Positions 1 to 11,900 are shown, numbered from the stretch's first letter. The stretch: 64,000 bases of DNA from Petunia secreta (GCA_029990175.1 JARKIP010000021.1:18357501-18421500), one strand, 5' to 3'. Made by a program: numbers and translations. Notes: generated from the letters alone by a model not told the origin.

Positions 1-369
1 TTTCAAACCAAACGGCATCACTCTATAGCAATAAGTTCCCCAAGGCGTAGTGAATGCCGTTTTGTATGCATCATCTTCATCCATCTGGATTTGGTGATAT
101 CCAGCATAGCAGTCAACAAAGGATTGTATCTCATGTTTGGCACAATTGTCTACGAGGGTGTGAATATTAGGCAATGGAAAATTGTCTTTGGGACTCGCCT
201 TGTTCAAATCTCGATAGTCGACACATATTCTTATTTTTCCATCCTTCTTAGGAACCGGAACAACATTTGCAACCCAAGTAGTGTACTGAACCGATTGAAT
301 CACTTTTGCATCCAGCTGTTTCATTATTTCATCATGGATCTTCTTGATCATATCAGTTTTGAACTTTCG
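1..369 (-). pseudogene. Ogre reverse transcriptase, N-terminal part
   Basis: The minus strand encodes the start of a Ty3/gypsy RT: a VPVPKKDGKIR block, VDYRDLNKASPKDNFPLP, then VDCYAGYHQIQMDEDDAYKT and TPWGTYCYRVMPFGLK, ending at the window edge. The YHQI and MPFGLK motifs are RT landmarks. The catalytic xxDD motif would lie outside the window. A TAA stop at 370-372 separates this segment from the upstream exon in the same frame, so this copy cannot make a complete Pol without readthrough. Confidence 0.85.
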
Positions 370-811
370 TTACATTTGTCTCACTGGAGGGAAACCGGGT
401 TGAATTGGCAATTCGTGGACTATCAATTCAGAACTCAAACCCGGCATCTCATCATATGACCATGCATAAACATCTCGATATTCAAAGAGCACTTTCCGAA
501 TATCGTTCTTCACTTCAGGTAGGGCATACATGCTTATCTTGGTTTTCCTCACATCATCAGGGCTCCCAAGATTAACATCCTCTGTATCAGCCAAATTGGG
601 TTTAGGCTTGCCCTCATGGCGTTCAACTTCCAGGCCTATTTCAAAATCTGCCTGTTCCCCGTCATATTCGATCTCATTAACAGATTCCTCAATGTTTTCT
701 TCGTCACTTTCAACCTCAACTATGGTTATGGAGCCAAAATCAGATTGCGGTCCCTGGATGGACGATAAGTTCCTTGAACATGTCATGATACCAGGACCAG
801 CAGATATATCA
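370..811 (-). pseudogene. Ogre pol exon after the intron (protease-RT linker)
   Basis: This open frame starts at the predicted 3' splice site and runs into RT. It is an acidic linker (runs of E and D) followed by a segment with VLFEYRDVYAWSYDEMPGL and IVHELPIQPGFPPVRQM, the usual lead-in to gypsy RT. The frame is continuous with the protease exon only if 812-999 is removed. It ends in a TAA stop directly before RT. The M used by a naive ORF call (852) lies inside the intron and is unlikely to be a real start. Confidence 0.75.
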
Positions 812-999
812 CTACAGATAAACAAAAATAGAATAAAATTAGGAATATGCACAGAGATTGAAGGAAAGCTTGGCTCTTGGGCATTTCATTAATGAAAAAG
901 GGTTTGAATTACAAAAAGATGAGCAAAATAATACACTTGGCATACAACCCTTAGAATATCCAAGTGTATTCAAAAGAAAACTGTAAAACAACAGTCTAC
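812..999 (-). other. Predicted spliceosomal intron between Ogre protease and RT
   Basis: On the minus strand the donor is GG|GTAGAC at 999 and the acceptor is a pyrimidine-rich stretch ending TTTATCTGTAG at 812 (188 bp). The protease ORF ends in a TAG that overlaps the donor. Removing the intron joins the two frames without a shift (two bases of a codon before, one after). An intron at this place is established for Ogre elements. Splicing itself is inferred from sequence. Confidence 0.72.
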
Positions 1000-3731
1000 C
1001 AAGACCCCTTCCTGATGGGGAAGGGAGTTGCATTCCAGTTAGTCAGGTGCACGTCCGGGCCAATGTACTGAATTGAAGCATTACTGGAGCCTTCACCCGG
1101 CTGTACCATGCAGATTTCAAAAATTCCACCTAGATCAAATGGTGCATCCTGATTGTCTTCCACTGTGTTGACATTTGTAGCGACAACCTTTGGTTTCATA
1201 ACATAACCCACAAAAGACTGAGCGAGACACGGAATTGGCTTTGGGAGAGACCAAACTTCTGACTTCTTTTTCTTTGCTTGCTTGCGATCAGCTGCTTTTG
1301 GCTTGAACCCTAACCCCCACGTGCCTTGCACGCCATTTGGATAAACTGGATTTACCCTGCCTTGTAGTGATGCTCCCAAGCCCTTTCCAAATTGGAAACC
1401 ATGCTTTAACATTTCGGACGCCATCATAATAGCCGTCTCTGACACTCTTGGGATGGGTATAGGTTTCCCTTCTGTTACTTTTTCCACATACACCACATCG
1501 GAGGTTTGATACATGATGGTCGGGCGTGTGGTGACGACTTCAAGGGCTGGTACGTCCAGGCTATTGTTAAACTGTGAGTCATCCTCTCCATAAACCACGA
1601 CAGCTTGATTATCCCAAGTAAACTTGACCACCTGATGAACTGTGGAGGGTACTGCACAAGCCAGGTGAATCCATGGTCGGCCCAATAACAGATTGTACGA
1701 TGCATCCATTTCCATGACTTGGAACTCAATGCTGAAGGTAGCGGGACCAATGGTTAACTCAAGATTGATGATGCCCAAAGATTCTCGAACTCCACCATCA
1801 AAAGCACGAACAGCAGATGAACTTGCCCTGATTTTGCTCATATCCACCCTTAGACTCTTCAATGTAGATAGAGGGCAAATGTTCAATCCCGCGCCACCAT
1901 CTATTAGAACACGTGTGACATAGGAGTCTTCACACTTAACTGAGACATGAAGCGCTCGATTATGACCGGTTCCTTCTGCTGGCAGCTCCTCATCGGTGAA
2001 CATCACACGATTAGTCTCAAATACTCTGCCAGCAAGTGCTTCCAGATTAGCCACAGTAGTTTGTTCAGGAATGTAGGCCTCATTCAATATCTTCAACAGT
2101 GCATTGCGATGTGCTTCAGAGTTCATAAGTAGAGACAAGAGTGATATCTGAGCTGGAGTCTTTCTCAATTGCTCGACGATAGAATAATCTGTCGATCTCA
2201 TTTTCTTCAAAAATTCTTCAGCTTCTTTCTCAGACACCGGCTCTTTGACGGGTCCTTGGTCTTCTCGACCTGGCTTTGCCTTTCTCAATTCTTCCGGGGT
2301 AAAACATCTCCCGGACCGAGTTAGACCATTCACGTCTGCAGCAACCTCCATGATTTCTTTCCCGTTGTAAGACACAATTGTCTTGTTGTAGTTCCAAGGA
2401 ACAGCCCTTGTACTTTTGACAGGGAGTTGCGCTGCTTGAGTGATGATAACTGGTTCACACTTCTTTGCCTTAACCTCGAAGACCGGAGTTTTCTGGCATG
2501 ATGCCCCTTGCACAATAAATGTTGGTGCACTGTCATGAACTTTTTCCTTCTTTGCAGCCGGAATTGTGAAACTTGGCTCAACAGTTGCATCTTGCTTTAC
2601 TTTGTTGACGACAGACGCACTTGACTTTCCCCTGATTTCAACAATAAATGGCTCAGGGCCTTTGATGTCTGGGGAGGGACCAACTGCCACAATTCTCTTG
2701 GCGGCTTTCCCTTTCAAGTCCTCTTCTATGGATACCATCCCAACCATATGTACGTTGTTTTGAACATCATGAGCTAGTAAAGGATTTTGATTCACATTTT
2801 GTGTTTCATCCCCCACGACTTTTATCTGGTTGTTGTCTATCATCGCCTGGATTACCCTTTTGAGTTCCCAGCAGGATTCTGTGTCATGTCCAGGTGCTCC
2901 AGAATGAAACGCACAATAGCGTGAATGATCAACTCTTCCGTTGGGGTTCACTTTTCCCGGGATTGGCTTCAACAGATTGGCTTGTTGCAACTTTTCAAAC
3001 AAATTAGTGTAAGTTTCCCACAGTGGGGTGAACTGCCTTTTCTCTTGTTGCATGTTTGGACGAAAACCCTGCGGACCTCGTGGTCGATAAGGCATCTCCG
3101 TGTGAGCCTGGAATTGAGTATGTGCCTGTTGATTGTTATATTGGACTGGAGTAGGGGGTGGACGCCATTGTGGACCAGATAGCGGCTGAGCATAAGATGC
3201 TGCATTTACAGGGAATGAGAACTGCGGTATGGCAAATTGTTGGCCATGAGTTGGATAGAATTGTTGTGGCGGGGGTGTCTGAATGTACCCTTGGCGGTCG
3301 TTGTATCTCCCATCATTTCTTCTCGGTCCAGGACCAACCATCGCCACTTCATCTTTTTTCTCTTTCTTCTTCCCAAAAGCACTTGACCCTGATTGCAATG
3401 CTTGGGTCGTGGCTCTCAAAGCTGTTTGGCTAACAATCTTGCCTGCTTTGATTCCTCTCTCAATCATCTCCCCAATTTTTACTGCTTCACTGAATTGCTT
3501 CCCAAGGGCAGAGGCCATCGCTTGGTAGTATGTTTCGTCAAGCACTTCGACGAATTCTTCAACCATTTTATCATCTGGGATCAAAGGGCTCACACGCGCT
3601 GCCTGTTCGCGCCACCTGTAGGCATACTCTCTGAAACTTTCACCTGGTTTCTTTGTGATCATCTTCAAAGAAGAACGATCAGGAGCAGCCTCCATTTTGT
3701 AGCCATAATGGTTCAGGAAAGCGATGGCCAT
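996..3731 (-). pseudogene. Ogre gag C-terminal part, protease and G-patch
   Basis: A 911-codon open frame. Residues about 1-130 are capsid-like (FREYAYRWREQAARV, MIERGIKAGKI). Then comes a Pro/Gln-rich linker and, near residue 270, the zinc-knuckle-like YCAFHSGAPGHDTESC. Near residue 606 is the aspartic protease motif VLIDGGAGLNICP, where DGG replaces the commoner DSG/DTG, followed by LLLGRPWIH. Residues about 773-817 form a glycine-rich G-patch-like segment (HGFQFGKGLGASLQG). The first Met is internal to gag: the real N-terminus is in the neighbouring frame, so this is the downstream half of a frameshifted gag-pro. Confidence 0.85.
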
Positions 3732-4546
3732 GTCGTCAAAGGTGACCCACTTCGAAACTCTGTGGCCGGTCCTCCCAAACTGTCCGCAAAGTACGCCATC
3801 AATAATTCATCCTTCTCGATACCCCTCATTTTGTTAAGGTATATCTTCACATGGATCCTTGGGTCACTTTGTCCAGTGTACGGATCAAATTTGGGCACAA
3901 CAAAACCCTCGGGCAATGGCACATGAGGGAATAAACACATGTCTTTGTATGAAATACTTGCTTTACCCCCTTGCCCTTGTATGTTTTTCACAGTTTGCTC
4001 CAAGCTTTTCAATTTCCGAGCAAAGTCAGCCTCTTCTGTTTTCCCCAATCTTTCGACATCAGCATGTGATTCTGGGTGGTGTCCATGATCATACGACTCA
4101 GTGGGGCGGAGTACATTACCCCGAGTTCGGTCGAATTGTTGATCACGAGCCCTTAACTGTGGGTCACTGTTTGACCTTTGCAAAGTGTGTCCTGCAGGAA
4201 CGGTGAATGCTGTGGCAGGAACTTGGGCTTGGCCATGTTGTCCATGCTGTGGGAATTGTGCCCCAGGTTGTACAGTAGAAGGTCCAGCTACGTTGTCAGT
4301 TTCTGGATGTGGACCGAACCCTGGAGGATAACGGGGGTCTTCTACCATTGTAGATTGCCCTTGCCCTGGTGGCTGAGTATTCGCCATGAAACCAGCAGCG
4401 CCTGGCGGAACAGGAGGTGCCTGAACTGCTGCCAAGTTGCGGACCAGCTGCATCATTATATCTTTCATGGCCGTGAAATCCTCGGCCATCTTAGCCTGTT
4501 GTTCAGCCAAGCGAACCAGCTCAGTGTTCTCAGTTTCTTCGGCCAT
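3713..4546 (-). pseudogene. Ogre gag N-terminal part, frameshifted
   Basis: Starts MAEETENTELVRLAEQQ, with a short coiled coil (residues about 1-40), a long Pro/Gly/Gln-rich stretch, then the capsid region with YKDMCLFPHVPLPEGFVVPKFDPY and LLMAYFADSLGGPATE, typical of plant gypsy Gag. Near 3735-3750 the Gag homology moves to the frame of the downstream ORF, which fits a one-base deletion. The last residues here are out-of-frame sequence. Structural Gag of the element, inactive in this copy. Confidence 0.82.
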
Positions 4547-4794
4547 CGTTGTTGGAGTGTTTTCTTAAAGAGGTGCTTCAACCACTTCTGGAACAGGCAG
4601 TGGTCCCTTGATTCTGGTGGAGTAGGAATGCGGGGCCAGCACGGCAGTTGCTCAAGCTCTAATGAAGATCAAAACACGTTAGTGCAACAAGATAGCATGG
4701 AACATGAATTTGCTTGTCGGCCTAAACAATGCCTACGGTCGTTATGCGTCCTCCCGAATTGGTTTGGATTAGATCCCAAGTGTATTATTTGATC

Positions 4795-4825
<31 letters not shown>

Positions 4826-5113
4826 CCTTTTCTTTTCTTTTTCTTTCTTTTTTTTGTATATTTTTTTTTCAAGTGAGGTTAGAGGGTGAAGTGAATTGAC
4901 ACATTAAAATAAGCAAAATATTTTCATTACTTAAAAAGGAAGAGTACATATGGTGCTTCCGGAGCACGACCAAAAGCAATGTACAAATGACTGAAAAAGT
5001 GAAAATAAATTACAACATGCCAAATTCAAAAGCGACATAAAGTACAACAATGCCAAGATGTAAAATAAATGACAAAAAGCAATAGCCTGCATCATCTTGG
5101 CCTGATGTATCTA
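4547..5113 (-). other. Spacer between Ogre ORF1 and gag, with homopyrimidine tract
   Basis: No gene. It contains an almost pure pyrimidine tract at about 4793-4862 on the plus strand (purine-rich on the element's sense strand), just upstream of gag. The rest is A/T-rich filler. Confidence 0.7.
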
Positions 5114-7003
5114 CTAGGGTGACTGGGGCACAAAGTCAGCTGGCTCCTCTGGGTCGAACTCGAATGGCTCTTCGAGATCTACTGGCGGGCCTTCTACAAA
5201 GGTACGACGCAATTCATTCAAATCTGCTGCAACTCTAGTGACGAAGGGAAGCACATGTGGGAGTATGTCCTCCGCGGGAAGCCTCCTATACTCATCGATG
5301 GACCGTGCAACATATGTAGCAGAGTCATAAACCTGCCGATAAGCTACACTGATGGTCTGTCCTGCAGCCTGTGTATCTCGAAGTCGGTCCTGTGCTAGCC
5401 CTCTGAGCTGCTCACCCTGCTCTAATGCCCTATCAAGTCGAGCTCGAGAATCTATGGCATCCTGGCGATGATACTCTTCCCTTCTCCTGCTTTCCAACAA
5501 AGCTGCCATGTCGGCATCCCGCTCTATCAATGCCTGTGAGTGCATGACACGGAGTCGTCTGACTGTGTCTAGGTGCTGATGCGCGAAACCCTCACTCTCT
5601 GACTGAGCAGCTCTGGCGGCATCCCTCTCTGCAATTAAGCTTTGTATGGTAGCACAGTATTCCTTCCCAATCTCGTGCCTAGCGAGCTGAACCTGCATAT
5701 CCAGCCTGGCCTCAGTGTCAACCATGCCTTCTCTCGACCTCGCAGGCATCTCTCTGGATATGGGCTGGTGGTAATACCAGAACTTGTACTCCCGAACGAC
5801 CTCCCCCTTAAGTCCATCCTGAACCTGTGTGCTTTCTGCGAGGTGCCTCCTAGTATCCCACAAGCGCAAGATCTCACCTCTAAGAGTAGCTGGGTTGAGA
5901 GGATAGTCTGAGACATATGCACTCATGTCCTCAACTATTGGGATCTCCTGCTTTCGACCCAACTGCCTAAGTACACGCAGCGGAACATAAGGCTGGGATG
6001 CTGTCAAACCCATCAGAACGAGTAAAGGACGGTCCACACATCTGTGTACAACCTCCCTCTTAGGAAACCAGCTACACTGCCACGAAATCTTGTCCGGCGT
6101 GAGAGAGTTCAAGAAAGACCTCCAATCTAGCTCACTTCCTGGGAATTTATACTTCTCGATGTGTTCGAGATGGTATTCAAGATAATCGATGTCACAACAC
6201 CTAAGAATATTCCGAGGTGGGCAAGGGCGTGCATGCTCCAAGAACCAGACCTGTAACAGAAGGTTACACCCCTCAAAGAAACCGCTTTCTCCCTTGTGGC
6301 ATCGAGTCAAAGCATGAAATATACTACCTAGAATCGTCGGGATGATAGTGGTGTCTGGTGCTCCACCGTATAAAGCTGCCATGGTCCAACTGACCTTAAT
6401 GGATATCGCTCTATCCGGTAGTGGGAAAACCAACAACCCTAGCAAAGCGAACACAAAGACCTTAGGACAGAGGTGTACCCAATCTTCATATTTCAGCTTG
6501 TCGTGGAACTCAAATCCATACTTCTTAAAACCATTATCGGCCCCAAAACGATCATAAAGGTAATCAAATGAAATCCAGCCCTGACGAACACTAGCGATTG
6601 AGAGGTCCGTTCGTACCTTGATATTACTGAAAAAATCACGCCCATTAACCTTCCTTGGAGCAATCATATTCTTTTTCTCAAAATCCAACTTAAGAAGCCT
6701 AGCTATTTTCTTGAGGGTCGGCGTCATCTCAAACCCCTTAAAACAGAAGGTATTTTGGTTTGGGTTCCAAAACCCAACTAGTGCACTGATCAAGTCTCGC
6801 CGCGGGACAATAGGTTTAGTCACAAAGTCAGTCAGAAAACCAATCTTTTCCTGGACTATATCTTTATGCATTTTACTCATTGTGTCCCACCAAGACTTTA
6901 GAGATTTATCCGATTTGGGTGGGCCATCAGTCATCATAATAGAGGGTGGAGTGGCATCAGCAGGGTATTTTCTCTTGACTGTCCTAGAAGATGATGCAGC
7001 CAT
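5114..7003 (-). CDS. Ogre extra ORF1 protein (plant-mobile-domain-like), intact
   Basis: An uninterrupted 629-codon frame between the LTR leader and gag. The N-terminal half (residues about 30-390) has an aromatic-rich fold like the plant mobile domain family, with SALVGFWNPNQNTFCFKGFEMTPTL, SWTMAALYGGAPDTTIIPTILG and DKISWQCSWFP. Residues about 430-560 are an alpha-helical, Arg/Glu/Ala-rich coiled coil. The C-terminus is acidic (EEPFEFDPEEPADF). Extra ORFs in this position are known in Ogre elements, but their function is unknown. It is the only uninterrupted retrotransposon reading frame of any size in the window. Confidence 0.8.
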   Translation of the reverse strand: MAASSSRTVKRKYPADATPPSIMMTDGPPKSDKSLKSWWDTMSKMHKDIVQEKIGFLTDFVTKPIVPRRDLISALVGFWNPNQNTFCFKGFEMTPTLKKIARLLKLDFEKKNMIAPRKVNGRDFFSNIKVRTDLSIASVRQGWISFDYLYDRFGADNGFKKYGFEFHDKLKYEDWVHLCPKVFVFALLGLLVFPLPDRAISIKVSWTMAALYGGAPDTTIIPTILGSIFHALTRCHKGESGFFEGCNLLLQVWFLEHARPCPPRNILRCCDIDYLEYHLEHIEKYKFPGSELDWRSFLNSLTPDKISWQCSWFPKREVVHRCVDRPLLVLMGLTASQPYVPLRVLRQLGRKQEIPIVEDMSAYVSDYPLNPATLRGEILRLWDTRRHLAESTQVQDGLKGEVVREYKFWYYHQPISREMPARSREGMVDTEARLDMQVQLARHEIGKEYCATIQSLIAERDAARAAQSESEGFAHQHLDTVRRLRVMHSQALIERDADMAALLESRRREEYHRQDAIDSRARLDRALEQGEQLRGLAQDRLRDTQAAGQTISVAYRQVYDSATYVARSIDEYRRLPAEDILPHVLPFVTRVAADLNELRRTFVEGPPVDLEEPFEFDPEEPADFVPQSP

Positions 7004-8235
7004 TGTTCCTAAAAAAATGTGTCAAATGTTTGAAAGTCTGAAAACAACTTAAAACAACTGACCGACAGAGCAAAACAGATGCCTAAACTGCTAATTCGAA
7101 ACTCCAATTTTTAACAAAACTTTTGTCATTGTAATGACGTAAAGTTGACCCTAAGAGAATCGAAAAATTTTGCCATCATAACGGCATCAGGACTGACTCC
7201 AGGAAATTACCAACGTTGGTATTTAGATGTAATTTATAAAAGAAAAATTCGACGTTACAACGACGCCATCAAAATAAAAATAAATTCATTCCAGTGATGA
7301 CACTACAGTGTTTTTGCAAAAAATTTGCCAGCATAACGACGTGAAAGACTGGATCCCAAAAACTTCCAACATCGATATACGGGCCTTTTCTAAAATTTCA
7401 CCATTATAACGACGTGAAAACTGACACCAAAAATTTTTCGACTTTCTAACTACTAAGTATGTATTTTTTTTTTTGTAAAATTTTCGTCATTATAACGACA
7501 TCAAACTGACATATACAAAAGACGACCAACACTGGCGTTTTTACAAAAAATTGCCATTACGGCAGTATGAATCAATTTTATAAAAATAACAAAATATTTA
7601 CATTTAAAACATAAAATTCACCCTACTTCCTCACTTTTCCTTTCATTTTTTTTCCTTTTGAAATCCGTCTCTCTCCAATTTGGTCAGCATAACAACCTTT
7701 CCTAGTCGCATGCAACACATAGAATGCTTTTTAGACAAGTCTTTCCCGGGAAGTGGGTCCCGTTTAGACAAAAGGTAGTCAACCTAGACAAATGCAATAC
7801 CGGTGTATCGCATCTCATTAAGTCGGATATGATGCAGATAATTGGGCCTAAAGGTTTAACTCTAGGTGACACAACTGACTCAGTGTCTAGACTGGCTGAA
7901 AACCCGGTGGACAAACCGGGCGGAAAGCGCATCAGGGCCATCCGGAGACAGTGTGTCCGGCCTAAAACCCCGTCACGCCTTCCTCCTAAATCATGGGCAA
8001 TTTAGTAAGAAAGTCCCAGATGCCACAAGCAATCTGGTAAGTGCACGTGTGTGTGTGTTTCAGAGACTCAGAGGGTTGCGGAGGAAGACAGTTTATATAT
8101 ACAGTTCAACAATATCAAAGCAGTAACATTCAACTTTTCAGGTGATAACGGCAATAAAATATAACAACCGAATATTTAACAAATTAAAACATGCGACAAT
8201 TTATCAAAGCCGGAGATTCTAGTTTTCACTAATAC
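7004..8235 (-). other. Ogre 5' leader between PBS and ORF1
   Basis: No convincing ORF; the short plus-strand frames near 7700-8130 have no recognisable content. Positions about 7120-7575 hold a diverged tandem repeat (separate entry). The remainder, 7600-8235, is unremarkable. Confidence 0.7.
7120..7575. repeat. Diverged ~75-80 bp tandem repeats with palindromic cores in Ogre leader
   Basis: About six or seven degenerate units. Each has a core like GTCATTATAACGACGTGAAA (near 7126, 7172, 7249, 7328, 7401, 7487, 7552), in several units followed by CTGAC. In several units an interleaved CCAACRNTGG-type motif follows. Several cores are small inverted repeats, for example GTCATTGTAATGAC. Confidence 0.6.
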
Positions 8236-8253
8236 TCCCCAGCGGAGTCGCCA
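8236..8253 (-). other. Ogre primer binding site (tRNA-Arg type)
   Basis: The minus strand reads TGGCGACTCCGCTGGGGA, three bases inside the LTR end. This matches the PBS class reported for Ogre elements and fixes both the LTR boundary and the orientation. Confidence 0.82.
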
Positions 8254-8256
8254 AGC

Positions 8257-11200
8257 TGTCACGCCCTAAAAATTATTTATTAACTAACTAAACTGCGCGG
8301 TGCGAGTTTATTTATTTAAAGGCTCGTGACTGGTGTTCAAAAAGGTACAAAAATTATTTAGAGAACTCGAAGTCGCCACTTGACATAGTATAAGGTGTGC
8401 CAAGTCACCAAAAGGTACCTTGGAACACCTCTGACTCGTCTAATGGTCTGCGTTTAGAGATTCGGTTAAGGTTCTCAGTTGACTCTTGGGAAGGTATTAG
8501 GCACCCTCGAGTCCTGTGCTAAGCACAGTTGCTTTATTGTCGCAATTTTAATTTATTAAATATGGTTGTTATCTTTTGCCGTTGATTACAATTTGATTCG
8601 GAAAAGTTAAAAGCGTTTATTCTTAACCAACCTTACAGAGGACTGGTCTTATATTATAATCCAGGAAAACTAAAGTGTATCATTCTTTTCCAACCTTACA
8701 AAGGACTGGACGAATTTACACTTCGATTTATAATAAATAAAACGTATTGCATATTTCAACCTCACCAAGGAACTGTCACATTTTTTTTTTTTTAAAAAAA
8801 GAAAGAATTTAATTAACTTCAAAAATTTAGAATTAATTTAAATCAATTTAGTTTTTTCTTTTAGCCTAATAAGTAGATTACAAATCATACTTATAATATT
8901 GCCTAATTATGTAAGTTTTCTTGGTCCTATTAATTTGCCTAATCGCATATTCATCAATGAATAAGTATTGGTTTAAAGGCTTAATGAACAAGAACTAATT
9001 TGCCTAATCGCATTTCATTAAAACATAACCGTTAACAACAAAATTGGGACTTCCCAAAATTTACCCTTATTAAAATATGGATTACTAAAGTATATACATA
9101 TAATGGGCCATTTGTCAAATTGAATAGCTTTATGAGTTGCATTTTAAAAGAAAACGTTTACAATTTGCAATGATATGGGCTGAAGGTTTTTTTTTGCGAA
9201 AATGCGCAGTTTTAAAATCTATTTGCGAAGCTAACACCTTTACTTTGTTTAAGATCCATTTTACACAATAAACCACATTTCATAATTCTATCAAAACAGA
9301 CAACTATTTTATCAAAAGTATGGCTATTTTCTGCAAACTATTATAGTCTTCTGTTTCGTCCCAACTTGTGGCTCCTATTTCAACATTTCAATTTAAAGTA
9401 GATAAGTTTCCTAAAAGCGCAATTTGCATGTGTTTTCCGTGTGTTAATCCAAAGTTTTGCCTAGTATAAAGAGTAAAAATTTCGCATGTGACCATCTAGA
9501 GAAATTATCAAAGATCTATCACATTAAAATTTCAAGGAAACACCTTTGATTCTTTTCTTTCTTTCAAGTTTACATACTCACGTTTAGGCTTGTTATTTTA
9601 CACACATACTAAAATGAACATCAACGGGTATAACCATGTAACTTTGCATTCATATGCTAACAATTTTCCTTCTTTATCCTAATATAACAATAGTAAATGA
9701 CATACACAAACAACAAATTATTAACATTTAAATAGGCTGATTCGTACGATTTTCATAACCAAACATTCAACATAATTACAAGGTTCATTTGTGTGTACCT
9801 AATGAAGAAGTTTCCCAAAGCTTAGCAAGTGAGGAAACTAGCAAAGTCCAAACGAACAACAGCAAACAGCTACTAATCAGCTAGAAAACCAACTCTTTTG
9901 ACCTCTCAAATCTCAAGATTTAATACCCCAAGAGTCTCTTAGTGTAAGACTTTTGGTTCTAAATCCTAACTCTCAAAACTTGCTATTTTTTTAAGTGTTT
10001 TTGCTCACTGTTTTCAGTAAATTTCCAGCAAGCAGTTGGTGTCTAAGGAGGGCAATAAATGGCCCTATTTATGGCTGAAATTGAGACCAAAGGGTGGGGT
10101 ATGGACTTGTACAAAAGTACAAGCCCACACCCCTACACTTGAGTGTTATTTTAGTCCCATTTTTCAGCAAATACAGCAGCTGTACAACTACTATTTCAGC
10201 CACTAAAGCAGCCCCAAAAAGCTGAAAATGTACAAGTAGGGTCCTCTAAAAGGACACCCAATACTCATTACATAACTAGAAGGTAACTAGGACCAACTAT
10301 ACCAACTAGAATCAGCCCCAAACTAACTAAATGGATAAAACTAGACTTAGAGTTGAACTAACAAGTAACCAGACCTTAAATTGTAACTAAACTAAAACAA
10401 AATCAGATATTGAGACTTTCTGGTAAGCAGATAAGCTGTAACTAGACAGAACCCAAACTAGAACAAGAACAAACGAACTACTAAGTTCCTGGACAATTCA
10501 CACTAAAATAGATCAAACAAAACTCTCCAGACTGATGCTTAGTCAACAATCCCAGATTTATTCAATGCAAATTCGATATTAGGAGTACTAACTTAGACAT
10601 CAGCAAGCAAAAACCAAGCATACGCTTTCTGCTCTATGAAAGTGAAAGATACAAAACCATTAATTGATGCGTGTACACATACATACATATTCATGCTTGG
10701 ATCAGGGAAAGCAAAACCATGTTTTAAACCAAGGAATTCTCATAGGCTCAACGATGTTCTATAGGATTTCAATACAAAAGACTAATGCTAACTAACAACT
10801 AATACAAACTGAAATTGCAAAGGGAAAATAAAGACATAGAGGTTAAGGTTTAATCGTCCTAGCAATACCTCGCTGCGGCAAATTTCCACCACGACCACTG
10901 TCTTTAACAAAACATTGACATCATTGTTTCAGCACCTCCGTACCCTGCTCGTCTCCTCCAAAACAGAACATCACAGCAGTTCCAATGCGAACGTCGCATC
11001 AACCACAAACCGCCTCGCTCCCTCGTTACTGGTACACAGCCATAACGGTCTCCCCACCGATGTCGCTACCTCGACGCCACTAATAAATCATCACAGCCTC
11101 CGTACCACTGCTGCTACCATTTCCACCCCCCGAATTCAATATACACCAGCCTCAATCATCAATTACAAACGCGGGAAACAGAGCAAGCCACGAACCCAAA

Positions 11201-11900
11201 CAGAAAAAGAAAAACAGAAAAAAATAAGAAGAAGAAAAACAAACGGGAAACAGAAAACGGGAAAGGGAAAACAGAGGGGTTTTGGGAAATGGGGTGTGGG
11301 AAGAAGTAGAGAGGGGTAAAGAGAAGAGGAGGAAACAAAAACTTACCCGAAAAGATTATGGGGTCGCCGGAGTAACGACTTTCAAAGTCCGATCTATGCC
11401 ATTTGGTTGAGCTTTTGGGAAAACGAGTAGTAGAAACGAGTTGAGGGGGTCGACCCGAGTCCAATGATATATTTTGTTAAATTTTCCGGCCACCGGAGGT
11501 GGTGGCCGACCGGCGGAACAATGGCGGGGCCACGGCAGGAGACGGTTTCCGGCGGCTGGGGAAATTTTGGCAAGGGCTCGGCCAAGTCAAGAGACTTATG
11601 GGGGTGTGAGGGAGTGAAAATGAGGGATTTGGATTTATATATTGTGAGTGTGGGCCGGGTTTGAGGGTATTGGGCTGGACTCAAATTAGTTGGGCTACTC
11701 TATTTTCATATATAACCATTAAAGATGTCTAGACTTGATTAAAATACACACACAACTAAAATTAAAACCATATAAATTTTGCAATACTATCACAATTGAA
11801 ATATCGAATCAAAGTTAAACACATAACAAGTAATTTTTGTTAATTTCCAAATTTTAACATCCTAATTAAAGACAAATTTAGTCAAAATTAGGTGATTACA
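8257..11900 (-). repeat. Ogre 5' LTR (3644 bp)
   Basis: On the plus strand it runs from TGTCACGCCC (8257) to GGTGATTACA (11900), giving TG...CA ends in both directions. The PBS lies next to the 8257 end, and copia gag begins directly after 11900. The length suits Ogre LTRs. Short ORFs inside (10915-11684) have low-complexity content and are not credible genes. Promoter-like sequence sits near the 11.6 kb end, as expected for U3 on the minus strand. Confidence 0.8.
11633..11643 (-). promoter_or_regulatory. Probable LTR TATA box
   Basis: The minus strand reads AATATATAAAT about 260 bp inside the LTR start, followed by C/T-rich sequence, as expected for a plant core promoter driving the Ogre transcript leftward. 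No expression data. Confidence 0.5.

Larger units (their letters stand above)
1..11900 (-). mobile_element. Ogre-like Ty3/gypsy (Tat lineage) retrotransposon, cut by the window edge
   Basis: Read from right to left the order is 5' LTR (8257-11900), PBS, leader, extra ORF1, gag, protease, intron, RT. An additional ORF upstream of gag and an intron between protease and RT are established traits of Ogre elements. RNase H, integrase and the 3' LTR lie beyond position 1. The right LTR end abuts copia gag sequence, so the element probably inserted into that copia. The TSD cannot be checked because the other end is missing. A gag frameshift and an RT stop make this copy non-autonomous. Confidence 0.88.

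Noticed and set aside
7702..8126. Overlapping short ORFs beside the Ogre PBS
   Set aside because: They overlap on both strands in the leader, and no recognisable motif or conserved content.
10915..11684. ORFs in the Ogre LTR (134, 101, 96 codons)
   Set aside because: Low-complexity Lys/Arg- or Ser/Pro-rich translations within an LTR near its promoter.
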